Shown here piece after piece: positions 7,409-16,594 of a DNA stretch of 33,943 nt (position 1 is the first letter of the stretch; each line of letters opens with the position of its first letter). The position numbers and the translations under genes are program-made. Location of the stretch: positions 1-33,943 of the forward strand of contig JAXDJO010000035.1 of the NCBI GenBank assembly GCA_034667525.1, in the 5' to 3' direction. Source of the DNA: DATAPE01 sp034667525. Its GTDB lineage: Bacteria > Actinomycetota > CADDZG01 > WHSQ01. The notes beneath the pieces were generated by a model. The model was not told the DNA's origin, ran no database searches, and was given only the letters and a program-made list of their open reading frames with translations.

Positions 7409-9682
7409 ATGGCCCCCGAGACCGTGCGCAAACGGCTGCGCGTGCGCGGGACCGTTCAGGGAGTCGGCTTCCGCCCCTATGTCTACAGGCTGGCGACCCA
7501 GCTCGGTCTCACCGGCTACGTGCTGAACGATCCCGGCGGAGTCCTGATCGAGATCGAGGGAGCGGAAGCTGTCGCGGCCGACTTCGCGGTGCGCCTCACC
7601 TCCTCGCCGCCGCCCCTCTCGATGCTCACCGGTGTGGAGTCGGAAGACCTCGCCCCGCAGGGAAGCGCAGCTTTCGAGATACTCGCAAGTGAGAACCGCG
7701 GCCCCCTTGACGCACCGATCTCCGCAGACGCCGCCACTTGTGCCGCCTGCGTGGCGGAGATCTTCGACCCGGCCGAACGTCGTTATCGCTACGCCTTCAC
7801 CAATTGCACGGACTGCGGCCCCCGTTACACGATCGCGACCGCCATCCCTTACGACCGCCCCAACACCACGATGAGCTCTTTCTCGATGTGCCCGGAGTGC
7901 AGGGCCGAGTACGACGATCCCTCCGACAGACGGTTCCATGCCCAGCCGATCGCGTGCCCGCGCTGCGGCCCCCGCCTGAAGCTCGTGAGCCCCCGCGGAA
8001 CGACGATCGAGGGAGATCCCGTCGCGTGCACGACGGCCATGCTGCGGGAGGGAGCGATAGTCGCGGTCAAAGGTCTGGGCGGCTACCACCTTGCCTGCGA
8101 CGCTCGAAACGATGACGCGGTTGCCACCTTGCGCCGGCGCAAGGCGCGCGAGGAAAAGCCGCTCGCGGTGATGGTGCCGGACATCGAAGGCGCCCGGAAG
8201 CTGGTGCATGTGACGGCCTCGGCCGAAGCGCTCCTGGTGTCTTCACACGCACCCATCGTGCTGCTGCCTCGCCTGGCCGAGGCAGAGCTATCCGATGAAG
8301 TGGCTCCGCGCAATCGTTACCTCGGCGTGATCCTGCCGTACACCCCATTGCACCACCTTCTGCTGGCAGAGCTGGGTTCCCCCATCGTCCTGACTTCGGG
8401 CAACGTCTCGGAGGAACCGATGGCTTTCGACGACCGGGAAGCGCAGACAAGGTTGAAGGGCATCGCCGATGCGTTCCTCACTCACGACCGTCCTATACGC
8501 ACGCGCTGTGACGATTCAGTGGTGCGTCATGAGGACGGTCAGAGCTTCCCCATCCGGCGGTCGCGCGGCTATGCGCCGGCGCCGCTGATGATGACGAAGA
8601 GGTTCCATCGTGCCGTCCTTGCTGCAGGGCCCGAGCTGAAGCACACGTTCTGCCTGGGATCTGGAGACCGGGCGATCATCTCCCATCACATCGGCGACCT
8701 CGAGAATTTCGAAGCCATGGAGGCGTTCACGGATGCAGTCGAGCACCTCACAGCGATCTACCAGGTGGAGCCGGAGGTTGTTGCCTACGACCTGCATCCC
8801 GAATACCTCGCCTCCAAATGGGCAATGGGGCTCGACATCGAAGAGAAGATCGGCGTGCAACATCACCACGCACACGTCGCATCCTGCCTTGCCGACAACG
8901 GGAGGCGGGGGCCGGTCATCGGTGTGGCCGTGGACGGCACCGGCTTTGGGGACGACGGGACCATCTGGGGGTGCGAGGTGCTGGCGTGCGATGAAGAGTC
9001 ATACGAGAGGCAGTTCCATCTGCGGGAGGTCCCACTGCCGGGAGCCGCGGCCGCCGTGCGGCAGCCGTGGCGGATGGCCGCGGTGTACCTCGACGCGGCA
9101 TTCGGGGACCGCGCGGGGGATCTCGACATCTCCTTCGTTCGCCGCACGCGGCGCCAATGGGGCCCCATCCTCCAGATGGCCGAGCGCGGCATCAATTCGC
9201 CTCTTGCGTCCAGCGGAGGCCGCTTGTTCGACGCGGCCGCAGCATTGTGCGACCTCACAGAAACCGCTTCTTACGAAGGTCAGGCGGCGGTCGAGCTCGA
9301 GCAGATCGCCGACCCCTCCGTGACGGGGGCTTACGGCTGCCCGGTTGGGCCCGACGAGATCGACGGCGTCGAGTTGATAGCACTTCTGGCCGAGGACCTC
9401 GCCGCGGGCCGCCCAGTTCCCGAAGCTGCGATGCTCTTCCACAACGGATTGGCCGACGCGATCGCCGCGGCCTGCGGGACGGCACGCGAGAGGACGGGGC
9501 TGAATGCGGTCGCGCTCTCTGGTGGCAGCTTTCAAAACATCCTGCTGCTCCACCGCCTACGCAGCAGTCTCGAAGCGGTTGGATTGGAGGTGCTGGTCCA
9601 TCACCGCGTCCCTCCCAACGACGCGGGTATCTCACTGGGTCAGGCGATCGTCGCGAACGCTAGGATCGGGCGGTCGCGCTGA
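7409..9682 (+). CDS. hypF: Carbamoyltransferase HypF, [NiFe]-hydrogenase maturation
   Basis: The 757-aa product turns carbamoyl phosphate into carbamoyl-adenylate and passes the carbamoyl group to the C-terminal Cys of HypE, the first step of cyanide-ligand synthesis. Domains in order: acylphosphatase (residues ~6-95, RVRGTVQGVGFRPYVYRLA), two zinc-finger blocks (CAACVAEIFDP with NCTDCGPRY, then CPECRAEYDDP with ACPRCGP), a YrdC-like domain (~200-380, VAVKGLGGYHLACDA) and the Kae1-like carbamoyltransferase domain with HHHAHVASCLADN and ALSGGSFQN. Length is standard. The frame is open to 7337, but the ATG at 7409 starts just before the acylphosphatase fold and follows the preceding stop by eight bases. 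It lies upstream of the structural genes, separated by a 379-bp gap. Confidence 0.95.
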   Translation: MAPETVRKRLRVRGTVQGVGFRPYVYRLATQLGLTGYVLNDPGGVLIEIEGAEAVAADFAVRLTSSPPPLSMLTGVESEDLAPQGSAAFEILASENRGPLDAPISADAATCAACVAEIFDPAERRYRYAFTNCTDCGPRYTIATAIPYDRPNTTMSSFSMCPECRAEYDDPSDRRFHAQPIACPRCGPRLKLVSPRGTTIEGDPVACTTAMLREGAIVAVKGLGGYHLACDARNDDAVATLRRRKAREEKPLAVMVPDIEGARKLVHVTASAEALLVSSHAPIVLLPRLAEAELSDEVAPRNRYLGVILPYTPLHHLLLAELGSPIVLTSGNVSEEPMAFDDREAQTRLKGIADAFLTHDRPIRTRCDDSVVRHEDGQSFPIRRSRGYAPAPLMMTKRFHRAVLAAGPELKHTFCLGSGDRAIISHHIGDLENFEAMEAFTDAVEHLTAIYQVEPEVVAYDLHPEYLASKWAMGLDIEEKIGVQHHHAHVASCLADNGRRGPVIGVAVDGTGFGDDGTIWGCEVLACDEESYERQFHLREVPLPGAAAAVRQPWRMAAVYLDAAFGDRAGDLDISFVRRTRRQWGPILQMAERGINSPLASSGGRLFDAAAALCDLTETASYEGQAAVELEQIADPSVTGAYGCPVGPDEIDGVELIALLAEDLAAGRPVPEAAMLFHNGLADAIAAACGTARERTGLNAVALSGGSFQNILLLHRLRSSLEAVGLEVLVHHRVPPNDAGISLGQAIVANARIGRSR

Positions 9683-10061
9683 CCACCGGGAGTCGATGAA
9701 GAGCATCGCGAAGTCGTTTCCTGCCGCCCGACGCGGCCCCCGGTCAAGCGCAGTTTGTGTGTCGTGCAGGGAGTTACCGGCGAGTAGGCCTCCGTCGTTG
9801 CGGTTAGATCCTGCGAGTAGTACCCTCCCAAAACACGCCCAGTGAGGGGGACTTGAGTGGTAGGAAGCACCACCCATAGCCACACCTTCGTGCCGCTGCC
9901 GAGACGACATCCGGCCCCCACGCAGCGCTCCCCAATCACCCAACGGCTCGCGTATCCCGGTTCTTCATCGGTTCACGTTCCATGTTTCGGCAACTCCCAC
10001 CGCCCTACAGGACGAGGTGCTAAGGGCGCGGTCTAGGCGTCCAGAAGGAGGCGTTCGGCAA
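9683..10061. promoter_or_regulatory. 379-bp non-coding region ahead of the hydrogenase structural genes
   Basis: No convincing gene lies here on either strand; the open frames lack ribosome sites and family features. As the only long gap in the hydrogenase locus it most likely carries the promoter of the small and large subunit genes. I see a small dyad (GTGGT at 9857-9861 with ACCAC at 9869-9873) and a strong ribosome site AAGGAGG near 10045-10051 serving the ATG at 10062, but no confident -35/-10 pair. The assignment as promoter is by position only. Confidence 0.45.
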
Positions 10062-11138
<1,077 letters not shown>

Positions 11139-11193
11139 GACGGAACGAGTAAGGCAGGTTTCTCAACTCTCGGTCGGATTGGAGGCTTTAGAC

Positions 11194-12999
11194 ATGGCGG
11201 TCACGGAGAAGGCAGCACCCACCAAGGGCAAGGTGAGTAAGGGCGGCGGCCCCGGCGTTGTCGAGATGGCCTGGGATCCGATCACGAGGATCGTCGGCAG
11301 CCTTGGCATCTATACGAAGATCGACTTCAGCCAAAAGAGAGTCATGGAGTGCTACAGCACCTCATCAGTCTTCCGGGGCTACAGCATCTTCATGAAGGGC
11401 AAGGATCCGCGCGACGCCCACTTCATCACCAGCCGTATCTGCGGGATCTGCGGGGATAACCACGCTACCTGTTCGGTCTACAACCAGAACATGGCCTACG
11501 GGGTCCGGCCCCCGCACCTTGGCGAATGGATCATCAACCTGGGTGAGGCCGCGGAGTACATGTTCGACCACAACATCTTTCAGGAGAACCTGGTAGGGGT
11601 CGACTACTGCGAGAGGATGGTGGCCGAGACCAACCCCGGCGTTCTCGAGAAGGCGAACAAGACCGAGGCTCCCCATGCCGCCGACCACGGCTACCGCACG
11701 ATCGGGGACATCATGCGGTCGCTCAACCCTCTCGAAGGCGAGTTCTACCGAGAAGCCCTGCAGGTCAGCCGTACGACGCGCGAGATGTTCTGCCTGATGG
11801 AAGGGCGTCACGTCCATCCATCAACCCTGTACCCGGGCGGCGTCGGCACCGTCCCGACGATCCAACTCTTTACTGACTACCTCACTCGGCTCATGCGTTA
11901 CGTCGAGTTCATGAAGCGCGTCGTCCCCATGCACGACGACTTATTCGACTTCTTCTACGAAGCCCTTCCCGGCTACGAGAAGGTGGGCGAGAGGCGCGTT
12001 CTGCTGGGTTGCTGGGGAAGCCTCAACGACCCGGAGCACTGCGATTTCCAGTACAAGCACATGACGGACTGGGGTCGCAAGATGTTCGTGACCCCTGGAG
12101 TGGTAGTCGACGGCAAGCTTGTTACCACCGACCTGGTCGACATCAACCTTGGCATCCGCATCCTTCTTGGAAGTTCGTATTACGAGGATTGGGTGGGCCG
12201 GGAGATGTTCGTCAAGAAGGACGAGCTGGGCAATCCTGTAGATGCTCGCCATCCCTGGAACCAGCACACGATCCCGCATCCGCAGAAGCGCGACTTCGAC
12301 GATAAGTACAGCTGGGTTATGTCACCGCGCTGGCACGACGGTACCAACGACCTGGCCCTCGACACCGGTGGTGGCCCGATAGCTCGGTTGTGGTCGACCG
12401 CGTTGGCTGGATTGGTCGACATCGGTTACATCAAGGCGACCGGTAGCAGCGTGCAGATCAACCTGCCACGGACCGCAACCAAGCCCGAGAAGAGCTTTGA
12501 ATGGAAGATCCCGCAGTGGAGCAACGCCCTCGAGCGTAACCGGGCCCGGACGTACTTCCAGGCGTATGCGGCTGCCGCGGCCCTGCACTTCATCGACAAG
12601 GCCCTCGCGGAGATCCGGGCGGGCCACACCAAGACTTGGGAGCCGTTCAAGGTTCCGGATGAGGCTTTCAGCTGCGGGTTCACCGAGGCCGTGCGCGGGG
12701 TTCTCTCACACCACATGGTCATCCGTGACGGCAAGATCGCTAACTACCATCCCTACCCGCCGACGCCTTGGAACGGCAGCGTGCGGGATTCCAACGGGAC
12801 CCCCGGACCATACGAAGACGCCGTGCAGAACACACCCATCTTCGAGGAGAACCCACCGGACAACTTCAAGGGCATCGACATCATGCGAGCGGTGCGCAGC
12901 TTCGATCCTTGTCTCCCATGCGGGGTTCACATGTACATGGGTAACGGCAAGGTGCTGAAGAAAGTGCATTCGCCGACGATGGTGCCGCTGGCTCATTAA
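11194..12999 (+). CDS. hhyL: Group 1h (high-affinity) [NiFe]-hydrogenase large subunit
   Basis: The 601-aa catalytic subunit binds the NiFe(CN)2CO site and splits H2. The N-terminal ligand motif is RICGICGDNH (C83, C86, H90) and the C-terminal motif DPCLPCGVH (C573, C576, H579). A 22-residue tail after H579 (MYMGNGKVLKK...LAH) fits the peptide removed by the maturation protease, whose gene lies downstream. Sequence and neighbours place it in group 1h (formerly group 5), the atmospheric-H2-oxidising class of soil actinobacteria; a phylogeny would be needed to be sure. The frame is open to TTG 11179; the ATG at 11194 has GGAGG eight bases upstream and is the better start. Confidence 0.96.
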   Translation: MAVTEKAAPTKGKVSKGGGPGVVEMAWDPITRIVGSLGIYTKIDFSQKRVMECYSTSSVFRGYSIFMKGKDPRDAHFITSRICGICGDNHATCSVYNQNMAYGVRPPHLGEWIINLGEAAEYMFDHNIFQENLVGVDYCERMVAETNPGVLEKANKTEAPHAADHGYRTIGDIMRSLNPLEGEFYREALQVSRTTREMFCLMEGRHVHPSTLYPGGVGTVPTIQLFTDYLTRLMRYVEFMKRVVPMHDDLFDFFYEALPGYEKVGERRVLLGCWGSLNDPEHCDFQYKHMTDWGRKMFVTPGVVVDGKLVTTDLVDINLGIRILLGSSYYEDWVGREMFVKKDELGNPVDARHPWNQHTIPHPQKRDFDDKYSWVMSPRWHDGTNDLALDTGGGPIARLWSTALAGLVDIGYIKATGSSVQINLPRTATKPEKSFEWKIPQWSNALERNRARTYFQAYAAAAALHFIDKALAEIRAGHTKTWEPFKVPDEAFSCGFTEAVRGVLSHHMVIRDGKIANYHPYPPTPWNGSVRDSNGTPGPYEDAVQNTPIFEENPPDNFKGIDIMRAVRSFDPCLPCGVHMYMGNGKVLKKVHSPTMVPLAH

Positions 13000-13015
13000 G
13001 GAAGCAATATTGTGA

Positions 13016-13048
13016 CGCGGCTCCGGGCCCGGGGGGTCCGGAGCCGCG
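13016..13048 (+). terminator. Strong GC hairpin between hhyL and the accessory genes (attenuator-like)
   Basis: An 11-bp perfect stem (CGCGGCTCCGG at 13016-13026 pairing with CCGGAGCCGCG at 13038-13048) closes an 11-base loop. No U-run follows, so it is not a classic intrinsic terminator. It sits 17 bases after the hhyL stop and 18 bases before the next ATG. It could protect the 3' end of the hhySL message or partly terminate, making more structural subunit than accessory protein. Confidence 0.6.
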
Positions 13049-13066
13049 CTGTCTCGAAAGGTGGCT

Positions 13067-13951
13067 ATGGCCGATAAGTTGGCTCAGGTCGGGGAGCGCC
13101 TCGAGGTGGTCCTCGATGAGCTGGCGTCGACCGGTGATCCATCGATCAACGAAAGGGCCGAAGAGCTCGTCAGCTTGATGGTCGAGCTTTATGGAGGGGG
13201 CCTCGAGCGCATCCTGGACCTGATCGCGGCCGATGGAGAAGCGGGCCAGGTCCTTCTTCGCCGTTTGGCTGACGATGAGTTGGTACAAGCGTTGCTGATC
13301 GTGCATGGTCTGCACCCTGTCGATCTGGACCAGCGCGTGACCGACGCCCTGGAGAGCGTCCGTCCTTATCTCGGGTCGCACTCCGGGGGCGTCGAGAATC
13401 TGGGCGTGGACGATACCGGCGTTCTGCATCTCCGGTTGGAGGGAAACTGCGAAGGCTGTCCTTCGTCGAGGGTCACGGTGCAATCTGCCATCGAGGATGC
13501 GGTGCGCAAAGCCGCGCCTGAGATTGCAGCTATCGATGTTGCCGGTGTCGTTGAGGAAGAGCCTCGGGTGGGGAACCTTCTCCAGATCGGGGGCCTGGGA
13601 GCAAACTCTGGAACGCCGCCCCAAACTGCCCGGCAAGAGTGGGCGACGGTGCCAAGGCCCGAGATAGTTGCCGGCGAGGTACGGCCACTCGATGTGGATG
13701 GACTGTCGGTGCTGATCTGCAGCCTGGAAGATGATCTCTACGCCTATCGGAACTCGTGCGCGTCGTGCGGGTCGCTGCTCGACCAGAGTCATCTCGAAGC
13801 CGAGCAGCTCACATGCGCGGTTTGCGGCCAGGCTTACAACGTGCGGCTCGCCGGGCGCAGCATCCAGGGCGCCACCCTTCATCTGCAGCCTCTTCCGCTC
13901 TTGCAGCAGAACGGCAGCTTGCGTATCGCGACGAGCTCGGTGCCGCGATGA
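13067..13951 (+). CDS. NifU-domain / four-cysteine Rieske-like iron-sulfur protein (HhyE-like)
   Basis: The 294-aa product has three parts: a helical N-terminal domain (~1-95), a NifU C-terminal-like domain (~92-155, VRPYLGSHSGGVENLGV) with the Fe-S scaffold cysteines C128 and C131 (CEGCPSS), and a C-terminal small-ferredoxin fold (~195-270). The last resembles a Rieske domain, but its ligands are two CxxC pairs (C231/C234 and C250/C253) rather than CxH and CxxH. Genes at this position in mycobacterial hhy loci have been called hhyE and proposed to carry electrons from the hydrogenase to the respiratory chain. That role is inferred here. The ATG at 13067 (six bases inside a GTG-opened frame) has AAAGG upstream. 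Its stop overlaps the next start as ATGA. Confidence 0.82.
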   Translation: MADKLAQVGERLEVVLDELASTGDPSINERAEELVSLMVELYGGGLERILDLIAADGEAGQVLLRRLADDELVQALLIVHGLHPVDLDQRVTDALESVRPYLGSHSGGVENLGVDDTGVLHLRLEGNCEGCPSSRVTVQSAIEDAVRKAAPEIAAIDVAGVVEEEPRVGNLLQIGGLGANSGTPPQTARQEWATVPRPEIVAGEVRPLDVDGLSVLICSLEDDLYAYRNSCASCGSLLDQSHLEAEQLTCAVCGQAYNVRLAGRSIQGATLHLQPLPLLQQNGSLRIATSSVPR

Positions 13952-14592
13952 CGACTGGTAGCAGCCCGCTCGATGTCCTCTCGCGATTTCGGGAGCCGAG
14001 AAAGCGTCCCCGCCCCGGCGAAGTTTGCGACATGTGTGCCGAGCCGATCCCCGATGAGCACCCCCACGTGGTCAATATCGAGTCGCGCAACCTCATGTGT
14101 ACCTGCCGAGGCTGCTACCTGCTCTTTACGCACGAGGGAGCGGCTCAGGGCAAGTACCGGATGGTTCCCGAGCGTTATCTGATCGATCCCTCCTTCGAGC
14201 TGACTGAGGCCGACTGGCAAGCGATGGAGATCCCGGTCAAGATCGCTTTCTTCTTCTTCAATTCGTCCCTCGGCCGGATCGCTGCCTTCTATCCGAGTCC
14301 CGGCGGAGCAACCGAGTCGTTGCTGCCGCCGGACGCGTGGGCGGAGTTCATGGAGGGGAACCACCTCTTCGGTGCGCTGGCTCCCGACGTAGAAGCAGTC
14401 TTAGCGAGAGGTGTCGAGGAGCGATTCGAATGCTTGCTCGTGCCCATCGACGCCGCCTACGAGCTGGTCGGGCTAGTGAGGCTTCATTGGAAGGGGTTCG
14501 ATGGAGGGGAGGAAGCGCACGCGCAGATCGATGCCTTCTTCGACCGTCTACGCACACGCAGCAAGCAGTTGGGGCCAAAGGAGCTGACCTGA
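13948..14592 (+). CDS. DUF5947 family hydrogenase-associated protein
   Basis: The 214-aa product has a Cys-rich, zinc-ribbon-like N-terminus (C27, C30, then H38/H40 and C51, C53, C56 in CTCRGCYLLFTHE) followed by an alpha/beta region (ERYLIDPSFELTEADW, IAFFFFNSSLGRIAAFYPSPGGATES). It matches the DUF5947 pattern, which I recall mainly from group 1h hydrogenase clusters; its biochemical role is unknown. A metal-binding assembly or adaptor function is a reasonable guess. Start and stop are both overlapped: ATGA with the NifU/Rieske gene and CTGA with the next gene. Confidence 0.8.
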   Translation: MTTGSSPLDVLSRFREPRKRPRPGEVCDMCAEPIPDEHPHVVNIESRNLMCTCRGCYLLFTHEGAAQGKYRMVPERYLIDPSFELTEADWQAMEIPVKIAFFFFNSSLGRIAAFYPSPGGATESLLPPDAWAEFMEGNHLFGALAPDVEAVLARGVEERFECLLVPIDAAYELVGLVRLHWKGFDGGEEAHAQIDAFFDRLRTRSKQLGPKELT

Positions 14593-15227
14593 GCGAGCTT
14601 GTGTTCGATTGTTTGACCGTCGGGCCGGAACGATACGGTGCCGCCCCCACCCTGATTTTCAAGCTCCGGATCTCTGAGACAAATGGCGAACAGGTTCACG
14701 CGATCGCCCTGCGCTGTCAGATCCGTATCCAACCCAACCTTCGGCGATATTCGGTCGAGGAAGAAGAGAGGATGCTCGACCTCTTTGGTGACCGCACGAG
14801 GTGGGGCGACACTCTCAAGCCTCTGCAGTTCGCAAATGTCTCGTTGATGGTCCCTGGGTTCCGCGGGGCGACCGAGATCGATCTTCCCGTCACTTGCACC
14901 TATGACTTCGAAGTCTCCGCGGCCAAGTACTTTCACTCGTTGGCGGATGGGGAGGTTCCTTTGCTACTGCTCTTTTCCGGCACCGTCTTCGAGAAGGGTC
15001 AGAGCGGCTTTTCCGTCAGCCAGGTGCCGTGGAACAAGGAAGCGTCTTATCGACTGCCGGTCTCGGTCTGGAAAGAGTTGATGGACCTCTACTTTCCTGA
15101 AAGTGCGTGGATCAGGATGCGGCGAGACACCCTGGACGCCCTCCAAGCATTTAAGTCTCGCGCGGTCCTCCCCACCTGGGACGACACGCTGCACGCCCTC
15201 CTTAAGAAGGCGGGCGAGGACACGTGA
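14589..15227 (+). CDS. DUF6084 family hydrogenase-associated protein, CTG start
   Basis: The 212-aa product is beta-rich at the start (SELVFDCLTVGPERYGAAPTL) and resembles DUF6084 proteins found with group 1h hydrogenases. No catalytic motif is visible. The frame is open far upstream, but the only start that fits is CTG 14589: AAAGGAG at ~14576-14582 lies six bases away, it overlaps the previous stop as CTGA, and it gives (M)SELVFD..., the N-terminus I expect for the family. The alternative GTG at 14601 is about 18 bases from the ribosome site and would cut four residues. The 3' end overlaps the next gene as GTGA. Confidence 0.75.
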   Translation: MSELVFDCLTVGPERYGAAPTLIFKLRISETNGEQVHAIALRCQIRIQPNLRRYSVEEEERMLDLFGDRTRWGDTLKPLQFANVSLMVPGFRGATEIDLPVTCTYDFEVSAAKYFHSLADGEVPLLLLFSGTVFEKGQSGFSVSQVPWNKEASYRLPVSVWKELMDLYFPESAWIRMRRDTLDALQAFKSRAVLPTWDDTLHALLKKAGEDT

Positions 15228-16594
15228 TCGGCTCCGAGACTGCAGCGTTGCAAGCTGCGCGAAAGGTTGCCGATGCCGTGCTCTACGAGGGTTACCTCCT
15301 GTATCCGTATCGGGCTTCGTCCCAGAAGAACCAGATGCGGTGGCAGTTCGGAGTGTTGATGCCCCAGGACCATGCCCGCGCTTCGTCCGAGGCCGAGACG
15401 TGGTTCTCGCAAACGGAGTGTTTGATGGAGCCACGCAAACCGGGCGTCATCAGAGTGAGTTTCCGCTGTCTCCAATTGCAAGAGCGTGTCATCGAGAAGG
15501 CGGGGGACGAAGGATTCGAACCGGTCGACTCTGTCACTGCCGGCGACAGGACCTACGTCACCTGGGACGAGGCCGTCGAGCACGAACAAGAGTTCCTCTT
15601 GTCGATCGATGAGCTGACCGATGGAATCGTCACCTCGATCGAACTCGCCGAAACGTTCGAGACCGAGGAGATCAGGGACCCAGCGGCAGAGCTCGTGGGC
15701 CGGATCGTCAGGCGCCGCTGGCCGGTGTCCGGCGTGATTCGGGTCACGGCAGAGCGTCTCGAGGCCGCTTCCGAGGTCCTGAAGCTGAGGATCCGGGTGG
15801 AAAACCTCACCGCATGGGCCGACCCCTCCGCCGGCAGGGGTGAAGCATTGAAGCGCTCACTGATCGCTGCTCACCTCCTGATAAGCACCGAGGCCGGACG
15901 GTTCATCTCCTTGTTGGAGCCACCGCAATGGATCAAATCGTTCGCGGAATCGTGCGAGAACGTCCACACCTGGCCGGTGCTGATCGGTGACGATGGGCGG
16001 CGGGACACGATGCTCTCGTCTCCGATCATCCTCTACGACTTTCCCCAAGTCGCGCCCGAGAGCCCTGGGGATCTTTTCGACGCCACCGAGATAGACGAGA
16101 TCCTCAGTCTTCGCACCGCGGCCATGACTGACGAGGAGAAATCGGAAGCGCGCGCGACCGATGAACGGGCTGCAGCCATCATTGATCGGACCGACGCCAT
16201 GCCCCCCGAGATCATGGAGAGGCTTCACGGCACGATCCGCTATGTCCGGGATGCGACTGGGAAATCAGAACCATCGCCCGATGAGGTTCCATGGTGGGAT
16301 CCCGGTGCGGACAGCTCGGTGTCGCCCGAAACCGACTCCATCGACATCGACGGTGTGCCGGTTTCGAAAGGAAGCCGCGTCCGGCTCCGGCCCGGAAGCA
16401 GACGGACCGATGCTCAGGACCTTTTCCTGATGTCGCGAACCGCCCGAGTGGAGGCCGTGTTCTTTGACGTCGAGGGAAACAACCACCTTGCAGTGACTTT
16501 GGAAGACGACCCCGCCGCCGAGCTTCATCAATGGCATGGACGCTTCCTGTACTTCGCCCCGGACGAGGTCGAGCCCTTGGAGGAACTGCGTTGA
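15224..16594 (+). CDS. Conserved hydrogenase-cluster protein, 456 aa, unknown function
   Basis: The product is acidic with no signal peptide or membrane helix. The N-terminal ~120 residues (LYEGYLLYPYRASSQKNQMRW) and a central region (ELVGRIVRRRWPVSGVIRVTAERLE) are the most ordered-looking parts. A charged linker (~290-370) follows. The C-terminal ~80 residues (DGVPVSKGSRVRLRPG... HLAVTLEDDP... YFAPDEVEPL) look like a small beta-barrel. Proteins of this layout are familiar neighbours of DUF5947/DUF6084 in group 1h loci, but I know of no demonstrated function. Translation starts at GTG (GTGA overlap) and ends in a TTGA overlap with the protease, so coupling is tight. A structural assembly factor for the large oligomeric hydrogenase is possible. 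Confidence 0.78.
   Translation: MIGSETAALQAARKVADAVLYEGYLLYPYRASSQKNQMRWQFGVLMPQDHARASSEAETWFSQTECLMEPRKPGVIRVSFRCLQLQERVIEKAGDEGFEPVDSVTAGDRTYVTWDEAVEHEQEFLLSIDELTDGIVTSIELAETFETEEIRDPAAELVGRIVRRRWPVSGVIRVTAERLEAASEVLKLRIRVENLTAWADPSAGRGEALKRSLIAAHLLISTEAGRFISLLEPPQWIKSFAESCENVHTWPVLIGDDGRRDTMLSSPIILYDFPQVAPESPGDLFDATEIDEILSLRTAAMTDEEKSEARATDERAAAIIDRTDAMPPEIMERLHGTIRYVRDATGKSEPSPDEVPWWDPGADSSVSPETDSIDIDGVPVSKGSRVRLRPGSRRTDAQDLFLMSRTARVEAVFFDVEGNNHLAVTLEDDPAAELHQWHGRFLYFAPDEVEPLEELR

Noticed and set aside
9632..9943. Minus-strand frames of about 100 codons in the hypF-hhyS gap
   Set aside because: Composition is random-looking, there is no ribosome site, and they overlap the 3' end of hypF; they were not called as genes.
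15505..15530. tRNA-like T-loop (minus strand GGTTCGAATCC)
   Set aside because: The flanking bases do not form a T-stem, no other tRNA arms are present, and it lies inside the well-supported 456-aa coding frame.
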